Shown: positions 8,692-17,538 of the stretch, in pieces
Numbering within the stretch: position 1 is the first letter of the stretch
How the letters are laid out: each line of letters starts with the position of its first letter
Origin: Acrocarpospora pleiomorpha
GTDB taxonomy: Bacteria > Actinomycetota > Actinomycetes > Streptosporangiales > Streptosporangiaceae
DNA length: 64,000 bases
Reading direction: 5' to 3'
NCBI RefSeq assembly: GCF_009687885.1
Contig: NZ_BLAF01000055.1
Coordinates: 1-64,000 of the forward strand
Notes under the pieces: model-generated
What the model was told of the DNA's origin: nothing
The model's input: the letters and a program-made list of their open reading frames with translations, nothing else
Database searches by the model: none
Position numbers and translations under genes: made by a program

Positions 8692-10515
8692 TCAACTAGA
8701 AGGTATGGATGTTGGAGGCTCTGGAGGTGCACGGTCGTATGCGTCAAGGTCAGCGAAACGTCGAGGAATTCGCCAGTCACTGCCCTGATCGTCCACCGCG
8801 CAGCCAGCCGACTTGAGGCGTTCGACGAGCTTGCCGGTGGAGATGGCTGAGCCGTCGAAGCGGATGACATTGCGCCCCGCCAGGTCAGCGATGGGACGCA
8901 GGCCACCGATCTCGACAATGATCGTTCGCTGTGGGTATGCCATGAGTACCATGCCGAGTTCGATCAGGACGTTGGGCCGAGGCTGACAGGTCGGCTTGGT
9001 CTCGAAAATAGGCTCAGACTTACCATGTAGATCGGGGTGGAGATGGACGAGGTCATCCGGAGTCAGGAGTACGACGGCCGCCTGTGCCTGGGCTGGCGCA
9101 CGCTGGACGACGTCTCCAAGGAACGGCGCGGTGCTGTCGGAGGCCGCAACGAGTGGCTCCCACTCCAGTGGCTTGAGGTCAAGGGCTCGCATGAATTCGA
9201 ACATGCGCTCTCGCACTGTCTCGTCGCGACCATAGACGACGAATACATTGCGTCTGACGTCTACGGTATCGCTTTGCGAATGCGACTCAGCACGTGGGCC
9301 GGTGAAAATTTTCTGCCTCGACTGTGATCGTTTCGCAGTGGAACCGTCCAATTCTGAGTTCTGTGTGAAGGTCAGTTCTTGGCGCCGCAGCAGTTGTAAC
9401 TTATCGGCCGTGATCTCGCCTAGCCGCCGCACATGGTGTTGAGCCGCTTCAATATATGCCAGGTCGTCCTCGAGTTGCTTACCGAACCAGTTCGCCAGGG
9501 CCGATTCATCGCCGAACACACTCCGGTCGGGGTTGTCGGCGGAGTACTGGCCCAGCACTGCGGCCATATTATCGGCGGCGATCTTGACCGTCCGCTGCAT
9601 GATCCGCAGTCGTGTCATCACATCGAGAAGGTCAGCTTCGTTCGTGTGCAGGAGGCTCAGCCGTTCCTCTAGGGTTGCCGTCGAGTCGGGATCGACCTTG
9701 CCAATGCCCCCTTCCGTGTGGCCCCGAAGGTCGCGTATTCGTTTTCCCTGGTCATGCACCCGCACCTGATACCGGATCTTCGCGGCATGAAGAAGGTACC
9801 GCGCGAAGGGCGGCATGTGCTCATCTCCACGCGACCAGGTCCAGGCGCTCAGCGCGGCATCGTGGTTCTCGGCGGCAACAACAATGATCCGCCGTTCGAT
9901 CCGCGCGTCTTCAAATGGAGATGGCTCCCAAAGGGCCAGCCCGCCATCTGCGCGAAATGCGCGCTTCCACCAATCGCTGTCGTGGGTGGCGAAGGGCAGC
10001 AAGGGACGGATGGCGGCGGCCAGATCTGCAGACGGGTGCGCCTTTGCAGCGTTATCGCTATGCACCCTGGCGAGGTACAGACGCGCTACTCCGAGCAGCG
10101 GATCGAGGGCGTCGTTGGCGATCTCGTTCCACCGCCGGTCGAACTCCGCCCACCCCGAGCGGGAATAGCACCCTATCCGGGCCGTCACGCGACGGTGCTC
10201 CGAGTGGGGATGCTGTGGCTCCGCAGCGAAAGCACATGAGAGATTTAGTACGTCATGTACTCGTCGAACGATCGCCTGCGTGCTTGCATCGGGCCCTTCG
10301 AAGGCAGCGACGGTCTGGGCCAAGCCAAGCGCATCGAGTTCGGCGGGCAGTTCAGTCGGCAGACGCCTGCCTGGAATTGCCTCTACTCTGCCAAGCCTGC
10401 GCTGGAGGCCAAGCCACAACGCGCGAATCTGCGCATAAGCCTCATTCGCGCGCGGACCGTCCAGCGGGGCGAAAATATGGACAACAAGCTCCTGATCAAT
10501 GATGTGCGGGCTCAT
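8692..10515 (-). CDS. CATRA conflict-system protein with C-terminal TIR-like domain
   Basis: A 607-aa protein. Its N-terminus (LVVHIFAPLDGPRANEAY) and following roughly 270 residues resemble the CASPASE/TPR-repeat-associated (CATRA) conflict proteins. A helical, coiled-coil-like middle (about 290-400) leads to a TIR-like nucleotide-binding domain of the PF10137/CAP12 type at about 422-585: VFVVYGRDETVRERM, VVLLTPDD and PNVLIELG. Glu519 in the last motif corresponds to the catalytic glutamate of NAD-cleaving members. It is preceded by the 125-aa gene with a 2-nt gap, so the two are one operon, and is convergent with the Macro gene. The likely role is to cleave NAD+ or make a signal on infection. 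The CATRA call is from memory of the family and needs a profile search. Confidence 0.75.
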   Translation of the reverse strand: MSPHIIDQELVVHIFAPLDGPRANEAYAQIRALWLGLQRRLGRVEAIPGRRLPTELPAELDALGLAQTVAAFEGPDASTQAIVRRVHDVLNLSCAFAAEPQHPHSEHRRVTARIGCYSRSGWAEFDRRWNEIANDALDPLLGVARLYLARVHSDNAAKAHPSADLAAAIRPLLPFATHDSDWWKRAFRADGGLALWEPSPFEDARIERRIIVVAAENHDAALSAWTWSRGDEHMPPFARYLLHAAKIRYQVRVHDQGKRIRDLRGHTEGGIGKVDPDSTATLEERLSLLHTNEADLLDVMTRLRIMQRTVKIAADNMAAVLGQYSADNPDRSVFGDESALANWFGKQLEDDLAYIEAAQHHVRRLGEITADKLQLLRRQELTFTQNSELDGSTAKRSQSRQKIFTGPRAESHSQSDTVDVRRNVFVVYGRDETVRERMFEFMRALDLKPLEWEPLVAASDSTAPFLGDVVQRAPAQAQAAVVLLTPDDLVHLHPDLHGKSEPIFETKPTCQPRPNVLIELGMVLMAYPQRTIIVEIGGLRPIADLAGRNVIRFDGSAISTGKLVERLKSAGCAVDDQGSDWRIPRRFADLDAYDRAPPEPPTSIPSS

Positions 10516-10517
10516 CG

Positions 10518-10895
10518 TCAGGCATCTCCAGCTTCGGCCTCATCTGCGGCGGCAGTGCTTGGCAATGGCGCCGTGTCCCCGCCCAGAGAATGGATCAACT
10601 GATTCGTACGGTCCCGGATTCGCGGCGGGGGTGGAACCAGGGAGGTGCTTCCGATCCGAGTGATGCGAGTGGGACCCATCAACTCCAACTCAGCAGTCAC
10701 ATGACGCAACGCCTCGCCATCACCGATAGCGAGGGCTTCCTGCATCCGAGTCACGACCGGTTCGATCCGTTCCCAGTGCCCTGGGGAGGATCTCCATCGA
10801 AGCAGATCACCAAGGACGGCCAGGGCCTCTTCAACGGTCTCCTGCGTGGCGACTGAGATTTCGGGGGAATGATGTGTGTTATCCGGTAGGCGCAT
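10518..10895 (-). CDS. small CATRA system-associated protein
   Basis: A 125-aa soluble protein, mostly helical in its first 70 residues (ALAVLGDLLRWRSSPGHWERIE), followed by an Arg/Pro segment (TRITRIGSTSLVPPPPRIRDR) and LIHSLGGD. The same segment recurs at the C-terminus of the protein at 14589-15413, defining a domain of about 85 residues used twice in this island. It ends 2 nt before the CATRA-TIR gene, so it is probably its co-translated partner. It probably acts as an adaptor between modules; no catalytic motif is visible. Confidence 0.7.
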   Translation of the reverse strand: MRLPDNTHHSPEISVATQETVEEALAVLGDLLRWRSSPGHWERIEPVVTRMQEALAIGDGEALRHVTAELELMGPTRITRIGSTSLVPPPPRIRDRTNQLIHSLGGDTAPLPSTAAADEAEAGDA

Positions 10896-11023
10896 GTGCT
10901 GACCCTAGCAACGGTATAACGTGGGCGGATGGCTGCTAGGAAGAACAGCCGCGAGATCGGGGCGGCGTCCTCAGGTATGCGAGCGTCTACCGACTTTCGC
11001 CATGGCTCCCCGGGATACTGATC
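10896..11023. promoter_or_regulatory. divergent promoter region of the conflict island
   Basis: 128 bp separate the divergent CATRA-associated gene and the TPR-CHAT gene, so it must hold both promoters. I see GGTATAAC (about 10912-10919) as a possible -10 element but no clear operator palindrome. Confidence 0.4.
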
Positions 11024-14000
11024 GTGGATCACGAGATCAGTGAGGACATGATGCGTGGGAAGCGTGCCCGTGCGGCGGTTGACGAGCGGCTCGACCGGTT
11101 CAACTTCTCAGGTGGGCTGCCCCGCGAGGTACAAAAGAGACTCCGGGGCATCGGTGATGACCCATCCGGCTGGGCGTCGATTGCACACGATCTGCTGAGC
11201 ACCGGCGCGGCCAAACTGAGCCAATCAGGTGTGCACGCGATAGCCGCGCTTATGGACTTCGCGCTGAAGGAGACTTCACCGTGGCATCCGCTGCGTGAGC
11301 AATACGTCCGATACTACGGTGCCGCACTCGCTATCTTGGCCGAGGAATACGGCGATCTCGCCACAATCGACGAGGCGAACGAAGCTTTGCTGGCTCAGGT
11401 TGAACGAGGTGCGGTGGATGACTCGTTTCGGCTGCTGGTATATCACGGGTTGGAACGCATGGCTCAGCTCCGGCAAGAGCTTGATCCTGGTATCCCTACG
11501 ACCGAAGACCTCATCCAAACTCGCATACGGCTTATTTCTCTCATGAGCTTCCACGACCCGGAGACTGCCGGGATCATGGCCAGGCTTGGCATGTCCTACC
11601 TCGACCGGCGCGACGGTACAGCCGCCGACCTGGACAGAGTGACCGAGGCCGTTCAATGGACCCAACAGGCGCTCGAATGTGCCGACAACGGCCATCCAGA
11701 ACTAGGACGCATCTTGCACTATGCGGGAATAGCGTTGAGGAGCCAGTATGAGGTCGCCGCTGACACGGTGGCGTTGATGGAGGCGGTCCGGTTGGTCCGG
11801 CGGGCCGTCCAGTGGTATGCGACAAAACTGCCAGACGATCTGTGGCCACAAGCGGATTTGGCCGACCTCCTGCGACTCGAGTACGAGGTGCGCGGCGATC
11901 ACGCGATTGTGGATGAGGCGATCGGGCACTTCCACTCCTGCCTCGCGAAGCTGCCCAATGGAGGAGTGAAGGCGGGCCTTCTACTGGGGAGTTTGAGTCA
12001 TGCCCTGTACGCACGTTATCAAACAACCGGCGATGGCCAGGACCTGGAGCAGGCAATTTATACGATGCATCGGGCGTCGGCCCTGGTGCCTGATGAGCAT
12101 CCGGGGAAAGTTATCCTGCTCGTCAACCTCTCTGGTTTCCTTTACCTCTTGCATGAGAGGACAGGGAATGAAGAACTACATGAGGAAGCGGTCCGGATCG
12201 GGCGTGCTGTTACGGCGACGGATAACACTACACGAGTTGGTTTGCTGGCGCTCAACACTCTCGGTTCGAACCTTTTGCAACGATTTTTTCGAACCAGGGA
12301 TAGGCGAGTTCTAGTTGAGGCAATCGATGTGCTGGCCCGCTGTGTGGCAGCAACGCCAGAGAGGTCTCCAGACCGCGCGGGCCGACTCAACAACCTCGGT
12401 CAAGCAGAGTATTTATATTTCCTACAGACCGGCGAAATGAAGGCGCTTGATCGATCGATCTCCCTTGGCCGTGAGGCGCACGCCGAGCTTCCTTTCCACC
12501 ATCGGCATCGTCATGGAATACTGAGTGAACTTGGTAGCCGGCTACAACGTCGTTACCTCGAGATTAATGACGTCTCTGCAATTGAGGAAGCCGCCGAACT
12601 GTTCCAGGAAGTCATTGCCACGAGTCCGGAGTCCGACCCCGACCGACCAGGCTTCTTTGCCAAAGCCGCCACGGTGCTGACAAACCTGTACAAGCAGGTA
12701 GGGCGGCCGCAAATCCTCGAGGAGGCCATCAGTGTTGCCCGCAATGGGCTTCGGGGGCTTCCAGACGAACATGCCATGCGTACGAGTCTATTGACAACGC
12801 TCGGCCACGCTCTGGCTGTTAAATACTTCGATGCCAATGATCAAGCCTGCGAGCGAGAGGCGCGGTCATTGTTCCTGGCCGCATCGCGGCTCGACAGCCC
12901 ACCCGGCAACCAGATCGCCAGTGCCCGGATGGCTGCGAATCTGGCCATGGCCAACGGCGACTGGGACGATGCCACCAATGCGCTCGGCCATGCCATCTCA
13001 CTGCTGCCGCAGTTGGCGTCTCGAAGACTAAATCGCAGCGACCAGGAACGATTGCTAGTGGACGTGAGCGGGCTGGCGCAGGATGCTTGCGCCAGCGCCC
13101 TGCGAGTCGGAGATCGCGAACGTGCGCTCACCTTACTGGAGCAGGCTCGCGGTATTCTTATTTCCCAGATGCTTGAGGCCCGCAGCGAACTCACAATACT
13201 GAGGGACCACTATCCCGATGCCGCTGACCAACTCGAAAACTTGCGTGATCGGCTGACTGACCTTTCGAATGAGCAAGTTCTGCTCAGCAGTCATCAGACC
13301 GACGCCCATCACGAACTGGCTCGTCAGTGGGATCGGCTGATTGCCACAATTCGGAATCTGCCAGGGTTTTCGCGCTTTTTGCTTCCCCCCTCGGTCGATG
13401 AACTGCTTACGAGCGCCAAACAGGGTCCCGTGGTGGTACTAGCAATCAGCGAGCGTGGCTCGAGTGCTTTGCTCCTCACCGCTGACAAGCTCGATGTCCT
13501 GGAACTATCCGACGTAACCCCGGTCCTTGTCGAGCGGCAGGTGCGGCAGTTTGTGGCCGCCGTGGAGTCTGGGACGGCGGCCGAAGCATCCGCAGACTCA
13601 TCGCCGGAAGCTCTCGATAGTAATGAGCAAGTGCTACGGACACTGGAGTGGCTCTGGGATATGATCGCCCATCCGGTGTTGGACCGCCTATGCCTGAGCA
13701 GAACCCCCACCGATGGCGCCCCGCTCCCCCGGCTGTGGTGGTGCCCGACCGGACTGCTCTCCCTACTTCCGCTACACGCTGCTGGTTATCACCGGGACAC
13801 CGGTTCGGATGCCCGAACGGTGATCAGTCGGGTGATCTCCTCCTATTCCACCACGGTACGGGGACTGCTGCACGCCCGCCGCCCTCAAGGGGCCAATGGT
13901 TCCGACCAAGGAGAACGGCTTGGATCCGACGTCTGCGCCCTTGTCGTGCCGATGTCGCGCACTTCGGGAGCCGATGATCTTCCGGGATCGGACTGTGAGG

Positions 14001-14521
14001 CGGACATTCTCCGTACGCGACTGCCCGCACAGGTAACTGTCCTTCAGGCGCCAGACGCTCATCGTGACCGGGTGCTGATGGAGCTTCCTGAACACCGCTG
14101 GGCTCACTTCGCTTGCCATGCGGTCAGTAATCCCGATCATCCCTCCGCAAGCCATCTGCTTCTGAATGATCACATGCTCCATCCTCTGACCGTCTCAGAC
14201 ATTGCGGCCTTGCACCTTGAGCAGGCAGAATTCGCTTATCTGTCAGCATGCTCGACAGCCCAGGCAGGTGGCAGACTTACTGATGAGGCGTTTCATCTTG
14301 CTTCTGCCTTCCAACTCGCTGGCTATCGAAACGTCATCGCGACCTTGTGGCCAATCCGCGACCGCCCGGCAGTTCATTTCATGAAGGGCATTTATAGCAT
14401 TATCGCTGTCCGTGGGACGGCTTCTACCGCCCAGGCACTACATACCACGACCTGCCGACTTAGAGATCGATGGCCTAACAATCCAGAGGTATGGGCTGCG
14501 TACATCCACATCGGGCCCTGA
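11024..14521 (+). CDS. TPR-repeat CHAT-domain (caspase-like) protein
   Basis: An 1165-aa protein starting at GTG. Residues about 100-760 are helical repeats of the TPR type (LARLGMSYLDRR, GRILHYAGIALRSQYE, DRAGRLNNLGQAEY). Residues about 850-1165 form a CHAT domain, a caspase-fold protease found in bacterial conflict systems. The catalytic dyad is visible: His1032 in HFACHAVSNP and Cys1076 in YLSACSTAQAG, followed by the typical GYRNVIATLWPIRD. It is divergent from the CATRA-associated/TIR operon. The TPR array probably senses or docks a partner that triggers proteolysis of an unknown target. It is full length for the family with no disruption. Confidence 0.9.
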   Translation: MDHEISEDMMRGKRARAAVDERLDRFNFSGGLPREVQKRLRGIGDDPSGWASIAHDLLSTGAAKLSQSGVHAIAALMDFALKETSPWHPLREQYVRYYGAALAILAEEYGDLATIDEANEALLAQVERGAVDDSFRLLVYHGLERMAQLRQELDPGIPTTEDLIQTRIRLISLMSFHDPETAGIMARLGMSYLDRRDGTAADLDRVTEAVQWTQQALECADNGHPELGRILHYAGIALRSQYEVAADTVALMEAVRLVRRAVQWYATKLPDDLWPQADLADLLRLEYEVRGDHAIVDEAIGHFHSCLAKLPNGGVKAGLLLGSLSHALYARYQTTGDGQDLEQAIYTMHRASALVPDEHPGKVILLVNLSGFLYLLHERTGNEELHEEAVRIGRAVTATDNTTRVGLLALNTLGSNLLQRFFRTRDRRVLVEAIDVLARCVAATPERSPDRAGRLNNLGQAEYLYFLQTGEMKALDRSISLGREAHAELPFHHRHRHGILSELGSRLQRRYLEINDVSAIEEAAELFQEVIATSPESDPDRPGFFAKAATVLTNLYKQVGRPQILEEAISVARNGLRGLPDEHAMRTSLLTTLGHALAVKYFDANDQACEREARSLFLAASRLDSPPGNQIASARMAANLAMANGDWDDATNALGHAISLLPQLASRRLNRSDQERLLVDVSGLAQDACASALRVGDRERALTLLEQARGILISQMLEARSELTILRDHYPDAADQLENLRDRLTDLSNEQVLLSSHQTDAHHELARQWDRLIATIRNLPGFSRFLLPPSVDELLTSAKQGPVVVLAISERGSSALLLTADKLDVLELSDVTPVLVERQVRQFVAAVESGTAAEASADSSPEALDSNEQVLRTLEWLWDMIAHPVLDRLCLSRTPTDGAPLPRLWWCPTGLLSLLPLHAAGYHRDTGSDARTVISRVISSYSTTVRGLLHARRPQGANGSDQGERLGSDVCALVVPMSRTSGADDLPGSDCEADILRTRLPAQVTVLQAPDAHRDRVLMELPEHRWAHFACHAVSNPDHPSASHLLLNDHMLHPLTVSDIAALHLEQAEFAYLSACSTAQAGGRLTDEAFHLASAFQLAGYRNVIATLWPIRDRPAVHFMKGIYSIIAVRGTASTAQALHTTTCRLRDRWPNNPEVWAAYIHIGP

Positions 14522-14588
14522 TGATAGAAGGAGAGTCGATCCGCTAATCGAACGACCTGGGCCGGGACATTGTATCGTTAGATTCGGC

Positions 14589-15413
14589 TTAGCCCACACC
14601 GGGGTCCCCTGATGAGCGTTCCATATCTCCGTCTAGGGAATGTATCATTTGACTTACACGATCCCGAACCGCTGCCGGTGGAGGTACAGTCGGCGTGTCC
14701 CCGATTCGTGTGTTCCGCGTAGTTCCTGCTAGGGCAAGGTCTGCAACAGCACTCCAGGCTGTTGTCATATTGCTGTCAGCGAAGGCCGCCTGCATATGGG
14801 CCAAGATCTGTTCGATTCGTCCCCATCGCTTTAGAGAGGTTCGCCAGAGCAGCAGATCACTGAGAATTGCTAGAGTATCAGCGGCCATCTCTTGCTCATC
14901 CAGGTGCTCACCCATGTGAATGGTTTGGCGGCTAGCGGGACTATTGTTTTGCTGCTGGGCATGCGGGCTGGCGTTCTGGACGGAACCAGTATTGCCGGTA
15001 ATTGTAACACTACTGTCTATTACAACTCCTCGCGAATTCAGAAGATATTCATCGAGCTTCCGCCAAATCTTGATTACATTACCCACATTCCTTCCTTGGT
15101 CGATGATCACGGTGCTTGGTTGAGAGACGCTTTCAACATGCACCCATCCATCGTCGGTGACTGAAATTGAAATTTTCTCCTTGAACTTTGAGAGCCAGCG
15201 CTTCAGGACAAATGACACCATTATCTCTTCGAAGAAGCTTAAATCGCGTGTATCGGAGTACTGCCCATCTGTAGATTCAGCTTGAATCATCCCTGAGTGG
15301 TGTTCCGATTTGGTGATCAAGAAACCGCATGGCTGCATTGCATCGCAGCAAGCTTGAAAGATTCGATCTCTGGGGGCTTGATATTGCCTCGAGTCTCGAT
15401 GGCCAGCAGTCAT
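14589..15413 (-). CDS. second CATRA-associated-domain protein with an extra N-terminal domain
   Basis: About 274 aa. Residues about 10-120 form an unidentified globular alpha/beta region (FQACCDAMQPCGFLITKSE ... VHVESVSQPSTVIIDQGRN). A Gln/Asn/Ser linker (HAQQQNNSPASRQ) follows, then a helical domain closely resembling the 125-aa protein at 10518-10895 (LAILSDLLLWRTSLKRWGRIE; TRNTRIGDTPTVPPPAAVRDR; MIHSLDGD). It is convergent with the CHAT gene. The start at 15413 is chosen for the AGGAG just upstream; the frame extends 15 codons further to 15458. By shared domain it belongs to the same conflict island. The N-terminal domain might be the sensor that gives this copy its specificity, which is inference. 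Confidence 0.7.
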   Translation of the reverse strand: MTAGHRDSRQYQAPRDRIFQACCDAMQPCGFLITKSEHHSGMIQAESTDGQYSDTRDLSFFEEIMVSFVLKRWLSKFKEKISISVTDDGWVHVESVSQPSTVIIDQGRNVGNVIKIWRKLDEYLLNSRGVVIDSSVTITGNTGSVQNASPHAQQQNNSPASRQTIHMGEHLDEQEMAADTLAILSDLLLWRTSLKRWGRIEQILAHMQAAFADSNMTTAWSAVADLALAGTTRNTRIGDTPTVPPPAAVRDRVSQMIHSLDGDMERSSGDPGVG

Positions 15414-16240
15414 TTCTCCTCGTTTAGCGCATCGTCTACAGAGTACAAGACACGACACCTCGGTCTGATCAAACAGCTGCGCCTATCGAACTTGCTATCC
15501 GTAGAATTTGGGCCATATTTGTCGTAGTTGTTATGCCTTCTGTCCTGATTATCACATAGGTTCGCTACATGTGCTCGCCGTTTGTCGCCAAGCTACGGCC
15601 CCTAGGTAACGTGGATTGGTGTAACTCCAAGCTGTTGATGCATCCACCAGGCAGCAAACGAAGCATCGTGTGGGTCTCTGCGTGACCTGCCAAAGTAGCA
15701 CGTGGGAAAGGACACCGATGGCCCTGGGCCAGTCTGCCCTCCTTGATGTGTGGAGTCACGATCCTGACGTAGATTGGGCGAAAACGCTCCACGATCGCTG
15801 TCGTTTGGGAACATGAGGCAGAAGAGCTGTGCCGACACTCAGACGCCGGGCCAGACCCCAGAGTCATGAGAGCTGCGGACCCAGGTGGCTAAAGTTCCCG
15901 CAGGAAAGCACTCACCGGGGTGGCCGTACTGGCCTGGTGAGGCACATTAGCGACGGACCGCGCCGATATCATGGTGTCGGTGGAACGTAACCCCATGCCT
16001 GCCGAAAACATCATCCATGCAGTTCAAGTGGTATGTAGATACTCGTGTGGGACTCCGCCGAGTCTGTCTCGTCGGCCTATGTTCAGGTCGGCAATTCGCT
16101 CTGGATCGGTGATCGGAATTGGGATCGCGCGCAGCGGAGCCGCCTGAGCGAGGGCCTGATTGTCAACGGTGCGCCAATCGTCGCTCTGCCCCACTTTGGT
16201 GATCTCGTGCGACGCAGGTCTGCCTTCGTGATCATGTCGG
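15414..16240. other. 827-bp non-coding gap at the edge of the conflict island
   Basis: No convincing gene on either strand. The stretch is less GC-biased than its surroundings and lies between the last island gene and an ISL3 remnant. I see no intact inverted terminal repeat, tRNA or att-like direct repeat by eye. Confidence 0.4.
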
Positions 16241-16760
16241 ATGTCTGTCAGTGAGCTGTCGAGCGTTGTTTTCCCTCACCTGCATCATGTGCGGATCGAT
16301 CGCGTGTCGTCGGCCGGACGGTCGGTCCGCATTGAGGCGAGCACCCACCTCGTCCACGCCCTCTGCCCGAACTGTGGCCTGGCTTCAAAGCGTGTGCACA
16401 ACCGCTACCGGCGCAGGATCGGTGATACCGCGACCGGCAGCAGGGAAACGCTCATCCATCTGCGGGTCCGCCTGTTCTTCTGCCTCAACGCCGCGTGCGA
16501 GAAGCAGATTTTCGCCGAGCAGGTGCCCGGTGTGACCGTCGGGCATGGGCGGCACAGCCCAGGACTCGGTGCGGTACTCACCGCGCTGGCACTGGCCTTG
16601 GGAGTCCGGGCCCTCACGTGTCCGCACAGCTGTCCAGCGCGATGCCCCTGCTGCGGTTGATCCGCGCCCTGACTGGACCCGCCACCGGCACACCCGGGTG
16701 CTGGGCGTGGATGAATCCGCCCCTGCGCCGCGGACATCGCCGATTTCATCGCGACGTTGG
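16241..16760 (+). pseudogene. ISL3-family transposase, N-terminal remnant
   Basis: The frame from 16241 encodes the ISL3 start: FPHLHHVRIDRV, a zinc finger with LCPNCG and CLNAACE, then QVPGVTVGHGRHSPGL. It breaks near 16600. The continuation in other frames (RLIRALTGPATGTPG, then a degraded GVDEFALRRGH as MNPPLRRGHRR) shows the start of the DDE region before similarity is lost. The catalytic Asp neighbourhood is corrupted and the C-terminal half is absent, so the element is dead. A separate ISL3 C-terminal piece occurs at 46705-46911. Confidence 0.7.
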
Positions 16761-17011
16761 AGATGTCGGATCAATCCACACTGCACTGCACTGCATTGTG
16801 GTACGCCGTTGGCGCAAACCAGTCCGCGAGGCGATCAAGAAAGGAGACATGGTCACCGAGAACTACAGCTTGTGTCTGGACGCAGAGCGTGGTTTGCGTC
16901 CACGGAGGCGGTGTAAGAGCTTCCGCTGGTAGCAGGCGTGGTGTCGTGAAATGTGGACGGCCATCGCAGGATCCTTCCGGTAGCGGTACCAAGATCGAAG
17001 GAGACAACGCG

Positions 17012-17161
17012 ATGGCCGTGAACGACAGTGTGGACCCCGTCGGCTGGCTGGCACGCGAACTTGAGACCAGAGACCCGGATCTGTTGCGGTCCATGGTGAA
17101 GACGATAGCCGAGGCTTTGATGTTGGCCCAGGCCGACGCCGAGTGCGGAGCCGAGTATGGA
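17012..17161 (+). pseudogene. IS256-family transposase, N-terminal fragment
   Basis: The first 50 codons of an IS256-type transposase: DPVGWLARELETRDPDLLRSM followed by VKTIAEALMLAQADAECGAEYG. This is the conserved opening of the family, with an AAGGAG ribosome-binding site upstream. At the point where G-x-R-x-x-x-R-x-N-x-R-N-G-Y-R should follow, the sequence switches to a tyrosine recombinase fragment in another frame. It is a truncated insertion sequence. Confidence 0.65.
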
Positions 17162-17500
17162 CAGCGACGACCCTGCGTCGGCATCACGCGCGGCAGGCCG
17201 CCCAGAAGCTCAAGGCCGGGAAGCATGGCAGGACAACGGTCTCGTCTTCTGCCGCGAGGACGGGACACCGCTCGACCGCTGGACCGTCCGGCGGGAGTTT
17301 CAGAAGATCACCAAGTGTGCAGGTCTCGGAGAGGACTGGACACCGCGCGAACTGCGGCACAGTTCGGATCCATCCTGAGCGCGCACGACTTCCCGCTAGA
17401 GGACATCAGTGGCCTTGTAGTCCACGGAAGCACGCACGTGACCCAGACCGTCTATCAGGGGCATGTGCGCGGGGGGTGGACAACCGCGGGGAATCAGACA
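17143..17500 (+). pseudogene. tyrosine recombinase (phage-type integrase), C-terminal fragment
   Basis: Pieces in several frames reconstruct the C-terminal catalytic half: TTLRRHHARQAAQKLKAGK, then NGLVFCREDGTPLDRWTVR, REFQKITKCAGLGEDWTPRE, LRHS, and after a frameshift LSAHDFPLEDISGLVVHGS and THVTQTVYQ. The R of the ELRHS box is present. The HxxR-type glycine-histidine (LVGHGST) is degraded to LVVHGST and the tyrosine nucleophile position is followed by corrupted sequence. At least two frameshifts exist. It is probably the decayed integrase of an element that once occupied this edge of the island. Confidence 0.7.
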
Positions 17501-17538
17501 CTCCAAGACGCGATCGACCGGAGCATTCCGGCCCCTGC

